Shown here: one piece after another, positions 27,628-39,700 of the stretch | Layout of the letters: the number at the start of each line of letters is the position of its first letter | Numbering within the stretch: position 1 is the first letter of the stretch | NCBI RefSeq assembly: GCF_009763255.1 | Contig: NZ_WSJB01000008.1 | Span: forward strand, 1 to 64,000 | Length of the DNA: 64,000 bases | Source: Bordetella sp. 02P26C-1 | Lineage (GTDB): Bacteria; Pseudomonadota; Gammaproteobacteria; Burkholderiales; Burkholderiaceae_B | Direction: 5' to 3' | The notes under the pieces: generated by a model | What the model saw: only the letters and a program-made list of their open reading frames with translations | The model's database searches: none | What the model was told of the DNA's origin: nothing | Position numbers and translations under genes: made by a program

Positions 27628-27722
27628 AAAACTCAAACAACTTAAAGGCAAAAAGGGCCATCGCATAAGCGACAGCCCTCAAATACTGCTCTCAGGACGC
27701 TGGCCGACTTACCCAAAGACAA
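27628..27722. repeat. Dispersed hairpin repeat, copy C (also possible gyrB terminator)
   Basis: The best copy. AGGGC...CGC pairs with GCG...CCCT around ATAA, and on the minus strand the hairpin is followed by TTTTTGCC. It lies about 180 bases downstream of gyrB (minus), so it can end that operon. Its flanks match copy A over roughly 90 bases. The rest of the 27566-27870 gap shows no gene. Confidence 0.65.
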
Positions 27723-27870
27723 TGAGCCATGACTCCTAAAACCTACACCGTTGTTTCCAGAGCCATGCAGTAGGAAGTGACAAGTCAGTCGGCACTATCA
27801 TGACCCATCTTTCGATAAAAGTCTCAATAGATGCCTCCCAAAATCTCACGTTATGGGTCCTGCTACACCA

Positions 27871-30342
<2,472 letters not shown>

Positions 30343-30422
30343 TCAAAAAACGGTCTTGCGACCGGAGCGCGGCGGGCGGTCAAACACACGCCGCCGCGAC
30401 ATCTGCCCAACTCGCGAATCGA

Positions 30423-31532
30423 TCAGATCCGCATGGGCATGACGACATACTTGAACTGGTCGTCATCAGGCAAGGTGAGCAACGCCGACGCATTGGCATC
30501 GGGCATCACCGACCATTGAATGTTTTCAGCCTTGACGTTGGACAGCACGTCCAACAGGTAGCTGACGTTAAAGCCCACATCCAACGGCTCGTGGCCGTAA
30601 TCGATGTCGAGCTCTTCCTGCGCTTCTTCCTGTTCGGCGTTGGAAGAAGAAATCTTCATCAGGTTCTGCGCGAGCTGCAGGCGCACCCCTTTGAACTTGT
30701 CGGTGGTCAGAATCGCGGCGCGCAGCAAGCTGCCTTGCAGGGCTTCGCGGTTGACGAGGAACTGACGCGTGTAGTTCGACGGAATCACGCGCGTGAAATC
30801 GGGGAACTTGCCTTCGACGAGTTTGGACACCAGCTCCACATCGCCAAAGCGGAAACGGATCTGACCCGGCGCCACATCGATGGATACCGGCTCGTCGGAA
30901 TCCTCGAGCAGACGCTGCATTTCCAGCACGGTCTTGCGCGGCACGATGACTTCATGACGCTGTTCGATGCCATCGGCCTCGGTCGCGCAATGCGCCAGAC
31001 GGTGACCGTCAGTCGCCACCGCGCGCACGCGGCCGGCTTCGAACACCAACAGCATACCGTTGAGATAGTAACGGATGTCTTGCTGCGCCATGGCGAAGTG
31101 CACCATGTTCAACAAGTGACGCAGCGTGCGTTGCGGCAGCGTCAGCGACACATCCCATTTTTCCGGTTGCGCGACGGTGGGGAACTCGCTGGCGGCCAGC
31201 GTTTGCAGCGCAAAGCGGCTCTTGGCCGATTGCACCGAGAGCTTGTTGCTTGCCAATGCGAGCTTGACTTCGCCGGTGTCGGGCAGGGCTTTCAGGATGT
31301 CCAGCAGCTTGCGCGCCGCGACCGTGGTGGACTCGTTATCCTGACCCACGCCGAAATCCGCATGTGTCGTGATTTGCACTTCGAGGTCGGTTGCGATGAA
31401 AGCCACCCGGTTGCCCTCTTTGCGCATCAGGATGTTCGCCAGGATGGGCAGGGTGTGACGTCTTTCGACGATTCCCGCCACAGTCGACAGCGGCTTTAGC
31501 AATGCATCGCGCGTGGTTTGTACGAGTTGCAT
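30423..31532 (-). CDS. dnaN: DNA polymerase III beta sliding clamp
   Basis: A 369-residue clamp that forms a ring dimer and tethers polymerase III to DNA. The start MQLVQTTRDALLKPLSTVAG at 31532 is preferred because AAAAGGATG sits at proper spacing before it. An ATG two codons upstream (31538) overlaps the dnaA stop in an ATGA, so coupling with dnaA is expected either way. Three repeated clamp domains are visible, with LPILANILMRKEGNRVAF near the N-terminus, ATDGHRLAHC in the middle and the C-terminal YVVMPMRI that closes the clamp family. Confidence 0.98.
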   Translation of the reverse strand: MQLVQTTRDALLKPLSTVAGIVERRHTLPILANILMRKEGNRVAFIATDLEVQITTHADFGVGQDNESTTVAARKLLDILKALPDTGEVKLALASNKLSVQSAKSRFALQTLAASEFPTVAQPEKWDVSLTLPQRTLRHLLNMVHFAMAQQDIRYYLNGMLLVFEAGRVRAVATDGHRLAHCATEADGIEQRHEVIVPRKTVLEMQRLLEDSDEPVSIDVAPGQIRFRFGDVELVSKLVEGKFPDFTRVIPSNYTRQFLVNREALQGSLLRAAILTTDKFKGVRLQLAQNLMKISSSNAEQEEAQEELDIDYGHEPLDVGFNVSYLLDVLSNVKAENIQWSVMPDANASALLTLPDDDQFKYVVMPMRI

Positions 31533-31534
31533 GG

Positions 31535-33001
31535 TCATCCTTTTAGAGTTTGTTCCAACACGTGCAGGGTATGGTTCAGCTCTGCCTGTTTCGCGCGTGC
31601 GTCAGAGATCTTGCGTACCGCGTGCAGCACGGTCGTGTGATCGCGGCCGCCGAACAAATCACCGATTTCGGGCAGGCTTTTTTGTGTGAGCTCCTTGGCC
31701 AGGTACATCGCCACCTGGCGCGGCAAAGCAATATTGGCAGGGCGCCGTTTCGAATACATGTCGGCGACCTTGATTTTGTAGAAATCGGCCACGGTCTTTT
31801 GGATGTTTTCCACCGTGATCTGGCCGTTGGAGACGGACAGCAGATCCTTCAGTGCATCCTTGCACACGTCGACAGACACTACATCGCGGCCATGGAACCG
31901 CGCATAAGCCAGCACCTTGCGCAATGCGCCTTCGAGCTCACGCACGTTGCTGCGCAGATGCTTGGCGATAAAGAAGGCGACTTCCTCGGGCATGGGCACG
32001 CCCTCGGATTCGGCCTTGCGCAGCAGAATCGCCACGCGCATCTCGAGTTCGGGCGGCTCGATTGCCACGGTCAGACCCGAGTCAAAGCGCGAGATCAAAC
32101 GGCTATCGATACCGGCCAGTTCCTTGGGGTAGGTATCGCTGGTGATGATGATCTGCTTGCGCTGCGCCACCATCGCTTCGAACGCGTAGAAGAATTCTTC
32201 CTGCGTGCGGCTTTTTCCCGAGAAGAACTGAATATCGTCGATCAGCAACAGATCGAGCGAATGATAATAACGCTTGAAGTCATCGAACGCCTTGCGCTGG
32301 TAGGCCTTCACCACGTCGGACACGTACTGGTCCGCATGCACGTAACGCACGCGCACGCCGGTGCCGGCCGCGACCATGGCGTTACCGATCGCATGGATCA
32401 AGTGAGTTTTGCCCAGGCCCACGCCGCCATACAAAAACAGCGGGTTGTAGGAAATGCCAGGATTCTCGGCCACTTGCAATGCGGCGGCGCGCGCGAGCTG
32501 GTTCGCTTTACCGGTGACGAAGTTCTCGAACGTCAGGTCGGTGTTCAAACGCGAACGCTCGTACACGGCGCCGGCGGCATCGGCCTGCAACGCGGCGGCC
32601 ACATTGACTGCGGCAGCCGGGGCAGGGGCCGCTGGCATAGCCGGCGCCGCCGCGGCGGGTGCGGCGCCCATGGCAGCCATCCCTGGTGGGGCGGCTGCTG
32701 GGGTAGGCGCCGGTGTGGGCGCGCGCGGCGTCACGGGAATGCGGGCGGCCGCGCTGCTCGAAGGCAGCTCGAACACCACCTGCACGGGGCGTTGATACCA
32801 CTCGGTGGCCAGGGCCTCGATCTGAGTCGAAAAGTTCTTGCGCACCCAGTCCAGCTTGAAGCGGTTCGGAGCGGCTATGCGCAACACGGCCTGCGTTTCG
32901 TCGTACGCAAGCGGAACCAGCGGCCTGATCCAGGCGCTGATCTGTTGGGGGGGGAGTTCCTGCTCTAGACGACTGACGCAGGTCTGCCAAAATTCTTTCA
33001 T
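31535..33001 (-). CDS. dnaA: Chromosomal replication initiator protein DnaA
   Basis: A 488-residue initiator from ATG 33001 (AAGAG upstream; a TTG at 33016 is less likely). Domain I ([20 protein letters not shown]) is followed by a long Ala/Pro-rich domain II (about 90-155). The AAA+ domain has Walker [11 protein letters not shown] (about 192-201), Walker [10 protein letters not shown], and sensor regions. The DNA-binding domain IV has [14 protein letters not shown] and [11 protein letters not shown], the signature that reads DnaA boxes. It binds DnaA boxes to open oriC and also represses its own gene; a perfect DnaA box at 33046-33054 lies just upstream. Confidence 0.98.
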   Translation of the reverse strand: MKEFWQTCVSRLEQELPPQQISAWIRPLVPLAYDETQAVLRIAAPNRFKLDWVRKNFSTQIEALATEWYQRPVQVVFELPSSSAAARIPVTPRAPTPAPTPAAAPPGMAAMGAAPAAAAPAMPAAPAPAAAVNVAAALQADAAGAVYERSRLNTDLTFENFVTGKANQLARAAALQVAENPGISYNPLFLYGGVGLGKTHLIHAIGNAMVAAGTGVRVRYVHADQYVSDVVKAYQRKAFDDFKRYYHSLDLLLIDDIQFFSGKSRTQEEFFYAFEAMVAQRKQIIITSDTYPKELAGIDSRLISRFDSGLTVAIEPPELEMRVAILLRKAESEGVPMPEEVAFFIAKHLRSNVRELEGALRKVLAYARFHGRDVVSVDVCKDALKDLLSVSNGQITVENIQKTVADFYKIKVADMYSKRRPANIALPRQVAMYLAKELTQKSLPEIGDLFGGRDHTTVLHAVRKISDARAKQAELNHTLHVLEQTLKG

Positions 33002-33045
33002 GTCGCTCTTGTGCAAACCTCGATTCTACCTTGGTTGGGGGTAGG

Positions 33046-33054
33046 TTATCCACA
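33046..33054 (+). promoter_or_regulatory. DnaA box TTATCCACA upstream of dnaA
   Basis: A perfect 9-mer 45 bases before the dnaA ATG, the usual place for autoregulation by DnaA. No second perfect box is present in the 270-base dnaA-rpmH gap, so this gap alone does not look like oriC. Confidence 0.7.
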
Positions 33055-33094
33055 GGCTTACTAAGGCTGTTCTGTTACCAACGTGCGTAACTGT

Positions 33095-33123
33095 TTGACA
33101 AAACAGAGGAAACTTGCTGAAAT
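33095..33123 (+). promoter_or_regulatory. Candidate rpmH promoter
   Basis: A perfect -35 TTGACA (33095-33100) sits inside the inverted repeat CTGTTT-GACA-AAACAG. After 17 bases comes TGAAAT (33118-33123) as a weak -10. The resulting rpmH leader would be about 145 bases. Confidence 0.45.
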
Positions 33124-33274
33124 GATGGGCTTTTCCGAATTCTGTCTGTCAGAAGGTTCTTTTACTACGTGGGGGCGACCCCTCCGTTATGTGGGCTAAC
33201 ACGATGTATGGTGTGGTGGCCAAGAACCCGTCGGGCAGGTCCCTTCTGACTTTTGTTCTTTTTGTGGATCGTCC

Positions 33275-33409
33275 ATGAAACGCACCTACCAACCTTCCGT
33301 TACCCGCCGCAAGCGTACCCATGGCTTTCGCGTGCGCATGAAAACCCGCGGCGGCCGTGCCGTGCTGAACGCTCGCCGCGCCAAGGGCCGCAAGCGCCTG
33401 GCCGTCTAA
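33275..33409 (+). CDS. rpmH: 50S ribosomal protein L34
   Basis: A 44-residue, very basic protein starting [18 protein letters not shown] and ending AKGRKRLAV, which is unmistakably L34. It is a component of the large ribosomal subunit. It is the first gene of the plus-strand rpmH-rnpA-yidD-yidC cluster that diverges from dnaA, and is followed by rnpA after 48 bases. Confidence 0.98.
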   Translation: MKRTYQPSVTRRKRTHGFRVRMKTRGGRAVLNARRAKGRKRLAV

Positions 33410-33457
33410 GGCCAGCACCGGGTTATCCGCGTTTTACGCACCGATCCCCGGTTGTCC

Positions 33458-33847
33458 ATGCCGCGCGCCACGCTTCCCCCAGAGGCGCGGCTGCATCGCC
33501 CCTCTGAGTTCACTGCCGCGTTAAAAGCGCGTCGGTTAGCCCGAGGGGCTTTCTTCGTGCTCAGCGCCGCCGCACCTGGCGATGCGCCCACGGAACAGAT
33601 GCCACAGGCGCGCCTGGGCATGGTGATCGCCAAGAGGTTCGCCGCGCATGCCACCACGCGTAACGCTTTAAAGCGTGTCATACGCGAGGCATTCCGTCAC
33701 TGCCGCTTGCAGCTGCCCCCTCAAGACTATGTTGTGCGTCTGCACAGCAAGGTCGCCCCTGCGTCACTGACGGCGTTAAAACGCGCGGCGCGTGCCGATG
33801 CGGACGCGCTGTTTGCGCGGGCCAAGCCGCGAGGGCCCAAATCGTGA
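33458..33847 (+). CDS. rnpA: Ribonuclease P protein component
   Basis: A 129-residue basic protein (start ATG 33458; a TTG two codons earlier is possible). RNase P protein features are [15 protein letters not shown] near the start, [29 protein letters not shown] (seen as [18 protein letters not shown] then [12 protein letters not shown], the RNR-type motif) and [10 protein letters not shown]. It assists the M1 RNA in maturing tRNA 5' ends. Its stop overlaps the GTG start of yidD. Confidence 0.96.
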   Translation: MPRATLPPEARLHRPSEFTAALKARRLARGAFFVLSAAAPGDAPTEQMPQARLGMVIAKRFAAHATTRNALKRVIREAFRHCRLQLPPQDYVVRLHSKVAPASLTALKRAARADADALFARAKPRGPKS

Positions 33848-34116
33848 TCAAAGCCCTGTTGATTGCGCCGATCCGGTTCTACCGATTTTTCTTGAGTCCC
33901 TGGCTGGGCCGGCAGTGCCGGTTTACACCGACCTGTTCGGCATACGCCATCGAGGCGATAGAAACTCACGGCGCGCTGCGCGGCTTCTGGCTGGCGGTTT
34001 GCCGAATCGGACGTTGCCATCCCTGGACGGTGGGCGGGCTCGACCCGGTACCGCCCGCACATCATTCCGATGGGGCCTCATGCTGCCGGCATGGCCGCCG
34101 CACGGATCCCAATTGA
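33844..34116 (+). CDS. yidD: Membrane protein insertion efficiency factor YidD
   Basis: A 90-residue protein starting at GTG within a GTGA overlap with the rnpA stop. The YidD signature is clear: [20 protein letters not shown] (about 12-31), [16 protein letters not shown] and [13 protein letters not shown]. It helps YidC-dependent membrane insertion. The tail after [13 protein letters not shown] is longer and less conserved than in E. coli. Confidence 0.95.
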   Translation: MIKALLIAPIRFYRFFLSPWLGRQCRFTPTCSAYAIEAIETHGALRGFWLAVCRIGRCHPWTVGGLDPVPPAHHSDGASCCRHGRRTDPN

Positions 34117-34177
34117 CGCTAAACTTGTGGGTTTGCCGCTCCGTTTCGGGCCGGCCCGCATCCCTACCGTAGGCACT

Positions 34178-35860
34178 ATGGATATCCGACGAACCATCCT
34201 CTGGATGATTTTCTCCTTCTCGCTGTTGCTCCTGTGGAACAACTGGCAGGTGCAGAACGGCAAGCAGTCGCTGTTCGGCACGCCGCCTGCTGCAACCGAA
34301 ACCGCAGCTTCGGGCGACAACGCTAATGGACAAGCCGCCACACCGTCGGTGCCGAATGTGCCCGCGACCGCGGCCAACAATACGGTCCCCGATACGCCAG
34401 CGGCGGCCATGCCGCCCAAGGCCGAACAGGTGGTCATCACGACCGACGTGCTGCGCCTGACGTTCGACACGGTCGGCGCGCAGCTGATTCGCGCCGAATT
34501 GTTGAAATTCCCGGCTCCGGGTCAGCCTGATCAGCCCACGGTGCTGCTCGATCAGTCCGCCGGACTGATTTATGTCGCGCAATCGGGTGTGGTCGGCGCG
34601 CCTGGCGGTCAGAGCTTCCCCCATCACCAAACGCCGTTCCGTCTGGTCTCTACCGAGCGTGCCCTGTCCGGTGACACGCTTGATGTGGTGTTCGAGGCTG
34701 AATCGGGTGGCATGAAGGTCACCAAGACCTTTAGCCTGCACCGAGGCCGTTATGACATCGATGTCCAGCATGGCCTGACCAACGTGTCCGATCAGCCGCT
34801 CTCGCCCTCGGTGTATCTGCAGCTCGAGCGCGATGGCAACGACCCGGCCGATACGTCCAGCTTTTATCACACGTTCACTGGTGTGGCCGTGTACTCGGAG
34901 CAGGAGAAATTCCAGAAGGTTTCCTTCTCGGACATCGCCAAGAACAAGTCCGACTACATCAAGAAGGCCGACAACGGCTGGATCGCGGTCGTGCAACACT
35001 ACTTCGTGACGGCGTGGGTGCCGCCAGAGGGCAAAGAGCGCGTGAACGAGCTGCTGCAAGTTCGCCCCAATCTGTTCGCAGCCCGTACGATCGAGTCCGC
35101 CGGCACGCTGCAACCTGGCGCGAGCGCCCAGGTGGACGCGCACCTTTGGGTGGGTCCGCAGGATCAAAAGGCGCTTTCGGCGCTGGCCCCCGGGCTGGAG
35201 CTGGTGGTGGACTATGGTTGGCTGACCATCATCGCCAAGCCGCTCTTCGCACTGCTGACCTGGCTGCATAGCCTCCTGGGCAACTGGGGTTGGTCGATTG
35301 TGGCGTTGACGGTCATCATCAAGGCCGTGTTCTTCCCGCTCGCCTCGGCCAGCTATCGTTCGATGGCCCGCATGAAGCAAGTGGCGCCCCGTCTGCAAGC
35401 CCTGAAAGAGAAGTACGGCGACGACCGTCAAAAGCTCAATCAGGCCATGATGGAGCTCTACCGCACCGAGAAAATCAACCCGTTGGGCGGCTGCTTGCCC
35501 ATGCTGGTGCAGATCCCGGTGTTCATCGCGCTCTACTGGGTGCTGTTGGCCAGCGTGGAAATGCGCGGCGCACCGTGGATTCTGTGGGTGCCCGATCTGT
35601 CGGTGCGTGACCCGTACTTCATTCTGCCCGCGATCATGATGGCCACCATGTTCCTGCAGATCAAGCTGAACCCGACGCCGCCGGATCCCATCCAGGCCAA
35701 GGTCATGATGGTCATGCCGCTGGTGTTTGGTGGAATGATGTTCTTCTTCCCGGCCGGTCTGGTGCTGTACTGGTGCGTGAACAACATTCTGTCCATCGCT
35801 CAGCAGTGGGTCATCACCCGCAGCATCACGAAGCAATCGGCAGCTCCAGCCAGTCGCTGA
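34178..35860 (+). CDS. yidC: Membrane protein insertase YidC
   Basis: A 560-residue insertase. ATG 34178 (MDIRRTILWMIFSFSLLLLW) is the family start; the longer frame from 34070 merely reads through the yidD tail. The N-terminal helix is followed by a large periplasmic beta domain (about 75-345) and five C-terminal helices containing GNWGWSIVALTVIIKAVFFP, QIPVFIALYWVLLASVEMRG and LVLYWCVNNILSIAQQW. It inserts membrane proteins alone or with SecYEG. A strong hairpin follows at 35881-35914. Confidence 0.98.
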   Translation: MDIRRTILWMIFSFSLLLLWNNWQVQNGKQSLFGTPPAATETAASGDNANGQAATPSVPNVPATAANNTVPDTPAAAMPPKAEQVVITTDVLRLTFDTVGAQLIRAELLKFPAPGQPDQPTVLLDQSAGLIYVAQSGVVGAPGGQSFPHHQTPFRLVSTERALSGDTLDVVFEAESGGMKVTKTFSLHRGRYDIDVQHGLTNVSDQPLSPSVYLQLERDGNDPADTSSFYHTFTGVAVYSEQEKFQKVSFSDIAKNKSDYIKKADNGWIAVVQHYFVTAWVPPEGKERVNELLQVRPNLFAARTIESAGTLQPGASAQVDAHLWVGPQDQKALSALAPGLELVVDYGWLTIIAKPLFALLTWLHSLLGNWGWSIVALTVIIKAVFFPLASASYRSMARMKQVAPRLQALKEKYGDDRQKLNQAMMELYRTEKINPLGGCLPMLVQIPVFIALYWVLLASVEMRGAPWILWVPDLSVRDPYFILPAIMMATMFLQIKLNPTPPDPIQAKVMMVMPLVFGGMMFFFPAGLVLYWCVNNILSIAQQWVITRSITKQSAAPASR

Positions 35861-35880
35861 TTAAGGCTTAGCGGTTGAAC

Positions 35881-35914
35881 GACAGCCCCGGCGTACAGAC
35901 GCGCCGGGGCTGTC
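35881..35914 (+). terminator. Terminator hairpin after yidC
   Basis: A perfect 13-bp inverted repeat (35881-35893 with 35902-35914) and an 8-base loop, followed by GTCGTTTGT. It is very GC-rich with a poor T run, but is well placed to end the rpmH-yidC transcript before katA. Confidence 0.75.
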
Positions 35915-36046
35915 GTCGTTTGTAGGGACCGGTTTAGCCTGTCGCTATCAGATTTAATAAATAAATCAATTTCCGTAAACGCATTGACTGCTTCTATGAT
36001 CTGAAGTGTTCGACACAGACTTGTGTCCCACAGATTGGAAGCCGTA

Positions 36047-37504
36047 ATGACCGACAAGAAGACCCTCACCACCGCCGCTGGCGCCCCCGTCTCCAACAAC
36101 AATCATTCGATGACCGCCGGCCCCCGTGGTCCGGTGTTGCTGCAGGACGTTTGGCTGATCGACAAGCTCGCTCACTTTGCCCGCGAACGCATCCCCGAAC
36201 GCGTCGTGCACGCCAAGGGCTCGGGCGCTTTCGGTACGCTCACTGTCACCCACGACATCACTCGCTATACCCGGGCCAAACTGTTCTCGGAGGTGGGCAA
36301 GCAGACCCCGATCTTTATCCGCTTTTCCACGGTGGCGGGCGAACGGGGTGCTGCCGATGCCGAGCGCGATGTGCGTGGCTTTGCCATCAAGTTCTATACG
36401 GAAGAGGGCAATTGGGATTTGGTGGGCAACAACACGCCGGTGTTCTTTGTCCGCGATCCGATCAAGTTCCCGGACTTTATCCACACCCAGAAACGCGATC
36501 CCTACACCAACCTGCGCAGCGCCACCGCGGCCTGGGATTTCTGGTCCTTGAATCCTGAATCGCTGCACCAGGTCACCATCCTGATGAGCGACCGGGGCTT
36601 GCCGAAAAACTATCGCGAACAGCATGGATTTGGCTCGCATACGTTCAGCATGATCAACGCCGATGGCGAGCGCTTCTACGTGAAGTTCCACTTCAAGTCG
36701 CTGCAGGGCATCACCTATTACACCGATGCCGAGGCAACAGACACCGTGGGCCAGGATCGTGAAAGCGCGCAACGCGACTTGTTCGACCATATCGACCGTG
36801 GCGACTACCCGCGCTGGGCAATGAAAATCCAGGTCATGCCGGAAGCCGAGGCCGCCGCCTACCATATCAATCCGTTCGATCTCACCAAGGTCTGGCCGCA
36901 TGCCGACTACCCTTTGATCGACGTAGGCACGATCGAGCTGAATCGCAACCCGGAAAATTACTTCGCCGATGTCGAACAGGCGGCGTTTACGCCCGCTAAT
37001 GTCGTGCCTGGGATTGGCTTCTCGCCGGACAAGATGCTGCAAGGCCGCTTGTTCTCGTACGGTGACGCGCAGCGGTATCGCGTAGGGGTCAATCACCATC
37101 AGATCCCCGTCAACGCGCCACGCTGCCCGTTCCATAACTTCCATCGCGACGGTGCGGGGCGTGTGGATGGTAATGGCGGTCGTACGCTGAACTATGAGCC
37201 CAACAGCTTCGGTCAGTGGAAGGAAACGCCTGAGGTGGCCGAGCCTCCATTGGGTCTCGATGGGCAACCCGCGGATCGTTGGAATCACCGCGAGGATGAC
37301 GACTACTACTCGCAGCCTGGCGCGTTGTTCCGTTTGATGAGCGACGATCAGAAACAACGGCTCTTTGGCAATATCGCGCGCGCGATGGCCGGCGTGCCCG
37401 AGGAAATCCAACGTCGCCAAATCCGTCACTTCGAGCTCGCCGATCCGGCGTACGGCGCGGGCGTCGCTGCCGCTTTAGGGTTGGAATGGTCCGGCGAGAA
37501 ATAA
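36047..37504 (+). CDS. katA: Monofunctional haem catalase (small subunit, clade 3 type)
   Basis: A 485-residue catalase starting at ATG 36047 (GGAAG upstream; an in-frame start at 36023 is less likely). The distal His is H55 in [13 protein letters not shown], and the distal Asn is in [14 protein letters not shown]. The proximal haem ligand is Y338 in [13 protein letters not shown]. These give H2O2 disproportionation to water and O2. The length and the missing C-terminal flavodoxin-like domain fit the small-subunit NADPH-binding catalases. It stands alone with an A/T-rich upstream region (35950-36000), where OxyR control is possible but not shown. Confidence 0.96.
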   Translation: MTDKKTLTTAAGAPVSNNNHSMTAGPRGPVLLQDVWLIDKLAHFARERIPERVVHAKGSGAFGTLTVTHDITRYTRAKLFSEVGKQTPIFIRFSTVAGERGAADAERDVRGFAIKFYTEEGNWDLVGNNTPVFFVRDPIKFPDFIHTQKRDPYTNLRSATAAWDFWSLNPESLHQVTILMSDRGLPKNYREQHGFGSHTFSMINADGERFYVKFHFKSLQGITYYTDAEATDTVGQDRESAQRDLFDHIDRGDYPRWAMKIQVMPEAEAAAYHINPFDLTKVWPHADYPLIDVGTIELNRNPENYFADVEQAAFTPANVVPGIGFSPDKMLQGRLFSYGDAQRYRVGVNHHQIPVNAPRCPFHNFHRDGAGRVDGNGGRTLNYEPNSFGQWKETPEVAEPPLGLDGQPADRWNHREDDDYYSQPGALFRLMSDDQKQRLFGNIARAMAGVPEEIQRRQIRHFELADPAYGAGVAAALGLEWSGEK

Positions 37505-37534
37505 GCAGACCGGGGCACGGCGGCCCAGCCCCTT

Positions 37535-38128
37535 CTATCCCTCGCGTCGCGCGGCTTTAAAGCCGCGTGGTCCGCGAGCGGGTCGCCGCCCCTGACGCGT
37601 TCTACGCGAGGCGGACGCGGGTTCACCATCGACCACCTGGGTAGTTCCATCCATCGCCCGGTTCAACGTACGCCCATCGCGCGCCGCCACGGCCAAACGC
37701 CGATATCGGGCGGCGACGCGATTGATCTCGTCTTCTTCCATATCCTCGATATCGACCAGCTTCTCGTTGGCACCCTTGAGCGCGATCAAAAGCTCGTCGA
37801 GCTTCACATGCACCGCGCGACTGTCCTTGTTCTGGTTCTGCTGGATTAAGAACACCATCAGGAAGGTAACGATGGTCGTACCCGTATTGACCACCAGCTG
37901 CCACACTTCCGAAAACCCGGCGCTGGGCCCGGCTAGCGCCCATACGAATATCGCCATCATCGCGCAGGCAAAGGCAATCGGCGAACCGGTGGCGCGCGCC
38001 ACGCCGCTCGCGAAATGGTCGAACATCCGCGCGATGCGCGAACGGCAGGCTTCCAGCATAGGAATGGACTGTGGCGGGCAAGGATCCGTGGCCTTGTCCT
38101 GCCCGGTGGCATCGATATTCTGGTTCAA
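37535..38128 (-). CDS. Low-affinity iron permease family protein
   Basis: A 197-residue membrane protein. Two hydrophobic segments, SPIAFACAMMAIFVWALAGP (about 48-67) and VWQLVVNTGTTIVTFLMVFL (about 74-93), are followed by the family motif IQQNQNKDSRAVHVKLDELL (about 94-113). The tail is highly basic and ends in an Arg-rich stretch. The family is named after the yeast low-affinity Fe(II) transporter, but bacterial members have no proven transport role. It is convergent with katA, 30 bases apart, and 43 bases downstream of the Ca2+/H+ antiporter gene on the same strand, so the two may be co-transcribed. Confidence 0.88.
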   Translation of the reverse strand: MNQNIDATGQDKATDPCPPQSIPMLEACRSRIARMFDHFASGVARATGSPIAFACAMMAIFVWALAGPSAGFSEVWQLVVNTGTTIVTFLMVFLIQQNQNKDSRAVHVKLDELLIALKGANEKLVDIEDMEEDEINRVAARYRRLAVAARDGRTLNRAMDGTTQVVDGEPASASRRTRQGRRPARGPRGFKAARREG

Positions 38129-38171
38129 GGCAAACTCCTACAGCGACAGCTGCGGCGGCTGCCTGAGTCGC

Positions 38172-39254
38172 CTACAGCCCTAGCGCCGTCAACATAAGAA
38201 AGGTGGCGAACAACGCGAAATGCGTCATGCCCTCGATAGCGTTGGTCTGTCCGTCGTTCAGATTGATCGCGGTGATCACCAGCGTGATCAGCACCATCAT
38301 GGTCTGAATGGGCGTCATGGCCATTTCGAAAGGCTGACCGGTGAACAGCGCGAGCGCCTCCATCAAGGGCACCGTCAAGATGACTGTGGATAAAGACGCC
38401 CCCAAGGCGATATTCACAACGGACTGCATGCGATTGGCCAACGCGGCACGCAACGCTGTGAGCATTTCCGGACTGGCCGAGATCAACGCCACCACCAACG
38501 CGGGCAGGGCGGGCGGCACATTGACGTTCGCGAGCGAGACGTTCAACGATTGCGCCATGACTTCCGACAATGCGCCAATCAGCACCACACCGGTTATCAA
38601 CAGCCCCACCGACCACACGGTGTCCGGGCCAGGCACGGTCTTGACCACCGGGCGCCGTTTTTCCGGATAGGCATAACTGAAGAAATAGCTGTGCGGCCCG
38701 GTCTGCATGCGCAGAAAGACGGCATACAGCATGATCATGATAAAGATCGTGAACCCGGAATAAAGGTGCCAGCGATCCGCCGGCACGAACTCCGGCATGA
38801 TCATCGATATCGCCATGGCCGTGAGAATCATCACGGTATAGACGCGGCCCGAGTCGTCGTTGTAGGCCTGCTCGCCATGTTTGATGCCGCCCATCAGCGC
38901 GGCCAGACCGAGAATGCCGTTGATGTCGAGCATCACGGCGGCATAAATCGTATCGCGCACCAGCGTAGGCGAGGTCTCGTGCGACATCACGATCGCCAAC
39001 ACCACGACTTCGACCAACACGGCCGCCAACGTCAACACCATCGTGCCGTACGGATCGCCCAATCGATGCGCCAGTTGCTCGGCGTGATACGCGACCCGTT
39101 GCGATGCACAGATGATCGCCAGCACCAGCACTACCGTCGACGCGATAGCCACGGTTGAGCCATTGGTGATGAGCCTGTCGCCCGCCACATACGCCACCGC
39201 CGTGGCCACGCCTGCAACAACCAGAAGCCGCTCGTGCGAGAGCAATGCCTGCAT
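38172..39254 (-). CDS. Calcium:proton antiporter (ChaA-like)
   Basis: A 360-residue protein with about 11 hydrophobic helices and two related halves. Each half has the acidic cation-binding motif of the Ca2+/cation antiporter superfamily: LAAVLVEVVVLAIVMS (about 76-91) with LDINGILGLAALMGG (about 109-123) in the first, and LVVALISASPEMLTALRAAL (about 253-272) with NIALGASLSTVILTVP in the second. It probably exports Ca2+ or Na+ in exchange for H+, like ChaA. The promoter lies in 39255-39500. A basic-rich alternative frame covering it is a shadow. Confidence 0.92.
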   Translation of the reverse strand: MQALLSHERLLVVAGVATAVAYVAGDRLITNGSTVAIASTVVLVLAIICASQRVAYHAEQLAHRLGDPYGTMVLTLAAVLVEVVVLAIVMSHETSPTLVRDTIYAAVMLDINGILGLAALMGGIKHGEQAYNDDSGRVYTVMILTAMAISMIMPEFVPADRWHLYSGFTIFIMIMLYAVFLRMQTGPHSYFFSYAYPEKRRPVVKTVPGPDTVWSVGLLITGVVLIGALSEVMAQSLNVSLANVNVPPALPALVVALISASPEMLTALRAALANRMQSVVNIALGASLSTVILTVPLMEALALFTGQPFEMAMTPIQTMMVLITLVITAINLNDGQTNAIEGMTHFALFATFLMLTALGL

Positions 39255-39499
39255 GATGATCCCCCGTAGTCGTCAAGCAGCTTACAGCGGGGATACGATC
39301 AGGTCCAATAGTGGTGAGGGGCTGGCGCTGCGGCAGGCCAGCCTCCTCGCGGCGGGCATCCCGGCAACTGAGCGCCGCATGACAAAGCAAACCCATAAAA
39401 CGTGGAAAAGTCGGCAACGCCGAACTTCCGAGCAACTGTCATGCCTGGGATAACGGGGGCTTTTTTAAACAGGTGGAGTTTGATGCAACCCTGATGCGA
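39255..39499. other. Intergenic region upstream of the antiporter
   Basis: No gene recognised in these 245 bases. They should hold the antiporter promoter (minus strand). A GGGGGCTTTTTT run at about 39453-39464 on the plus strand looks like the tail of a terminator but lacks a convincing matching stem. Confidence 0.3.
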
Positions 39500-39673
39500 T
39501 CACGGGAGGGTCGATGGGTGCGCAGTAAACGAGCAAGCCGGCGCGCCGATGGCGACACCATCGGCCAAGGCCGGAGTAGGCGATACCAAGGCCATCACCG
39601 CGATAGCCAGGGCGAGCAGCGTGGCGCTTACGACGCGCTGGGCGGCCGAGGACGGCGCAGATTGACGAGACAT
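39500..39673 (-). CDS. Small exported peptide, 57 residues, function unknown
   Basis: A short gene with a good ribosome binding site (GGAG, 6 bases before ATG 39673) and its own promoter. The peptide begins MSRQSAPSSAAQRVVSATLL and continues with a hydrophobic core ALAIAVMALVSPTP and a cleavage site ALA-D after residue 37. The mature peptide is only about 20 residues, starts DGVAIGAPACS and has a single Cys. It could be a periplasmic or secreted peptide, or a leader. It matches no family I recognise. The promoter and inverted repeat directly upstream argue that it is real. Confidence 0.6.
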   Translation of the reverse strand: MSRQSAPSSAAQRVVSATLLALAIAVMALVSPTPALADGVAIGAPACSFTAHPSTLP

Positions 39674-39700
39674 GGATCGCTCCGAATGCTAGAGCGATCC
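39674..39700 (-). promoter_or_regulatory. Perfect 9-bp inverted repeat over start site and RBS of the small peptide gene
   Basis: GGATCGCTC (39674-39682) and GAGCGATCC (39692-39700) are perfect inverted copies with a 9-base spacer. The repeat begins directly after the -10 element and ends directly before the ATG, covering the predicted transcription start and the GGAG. It is ideally placed for a dimeric repressor. Confidence 0.6.

Noticed and set aside
33002-33274. dnaA-rpmH gap as oriC
   Set aside because: Only one perfect DnaA box is present and the gap is short; the cluster at 59.3-60.0 kb with parS sites is far stronger.
33923-37429. Long minus-strand frames opposite yidC and katA
   Set aside because: Shadows of well-identified genes with low-complexity composition.
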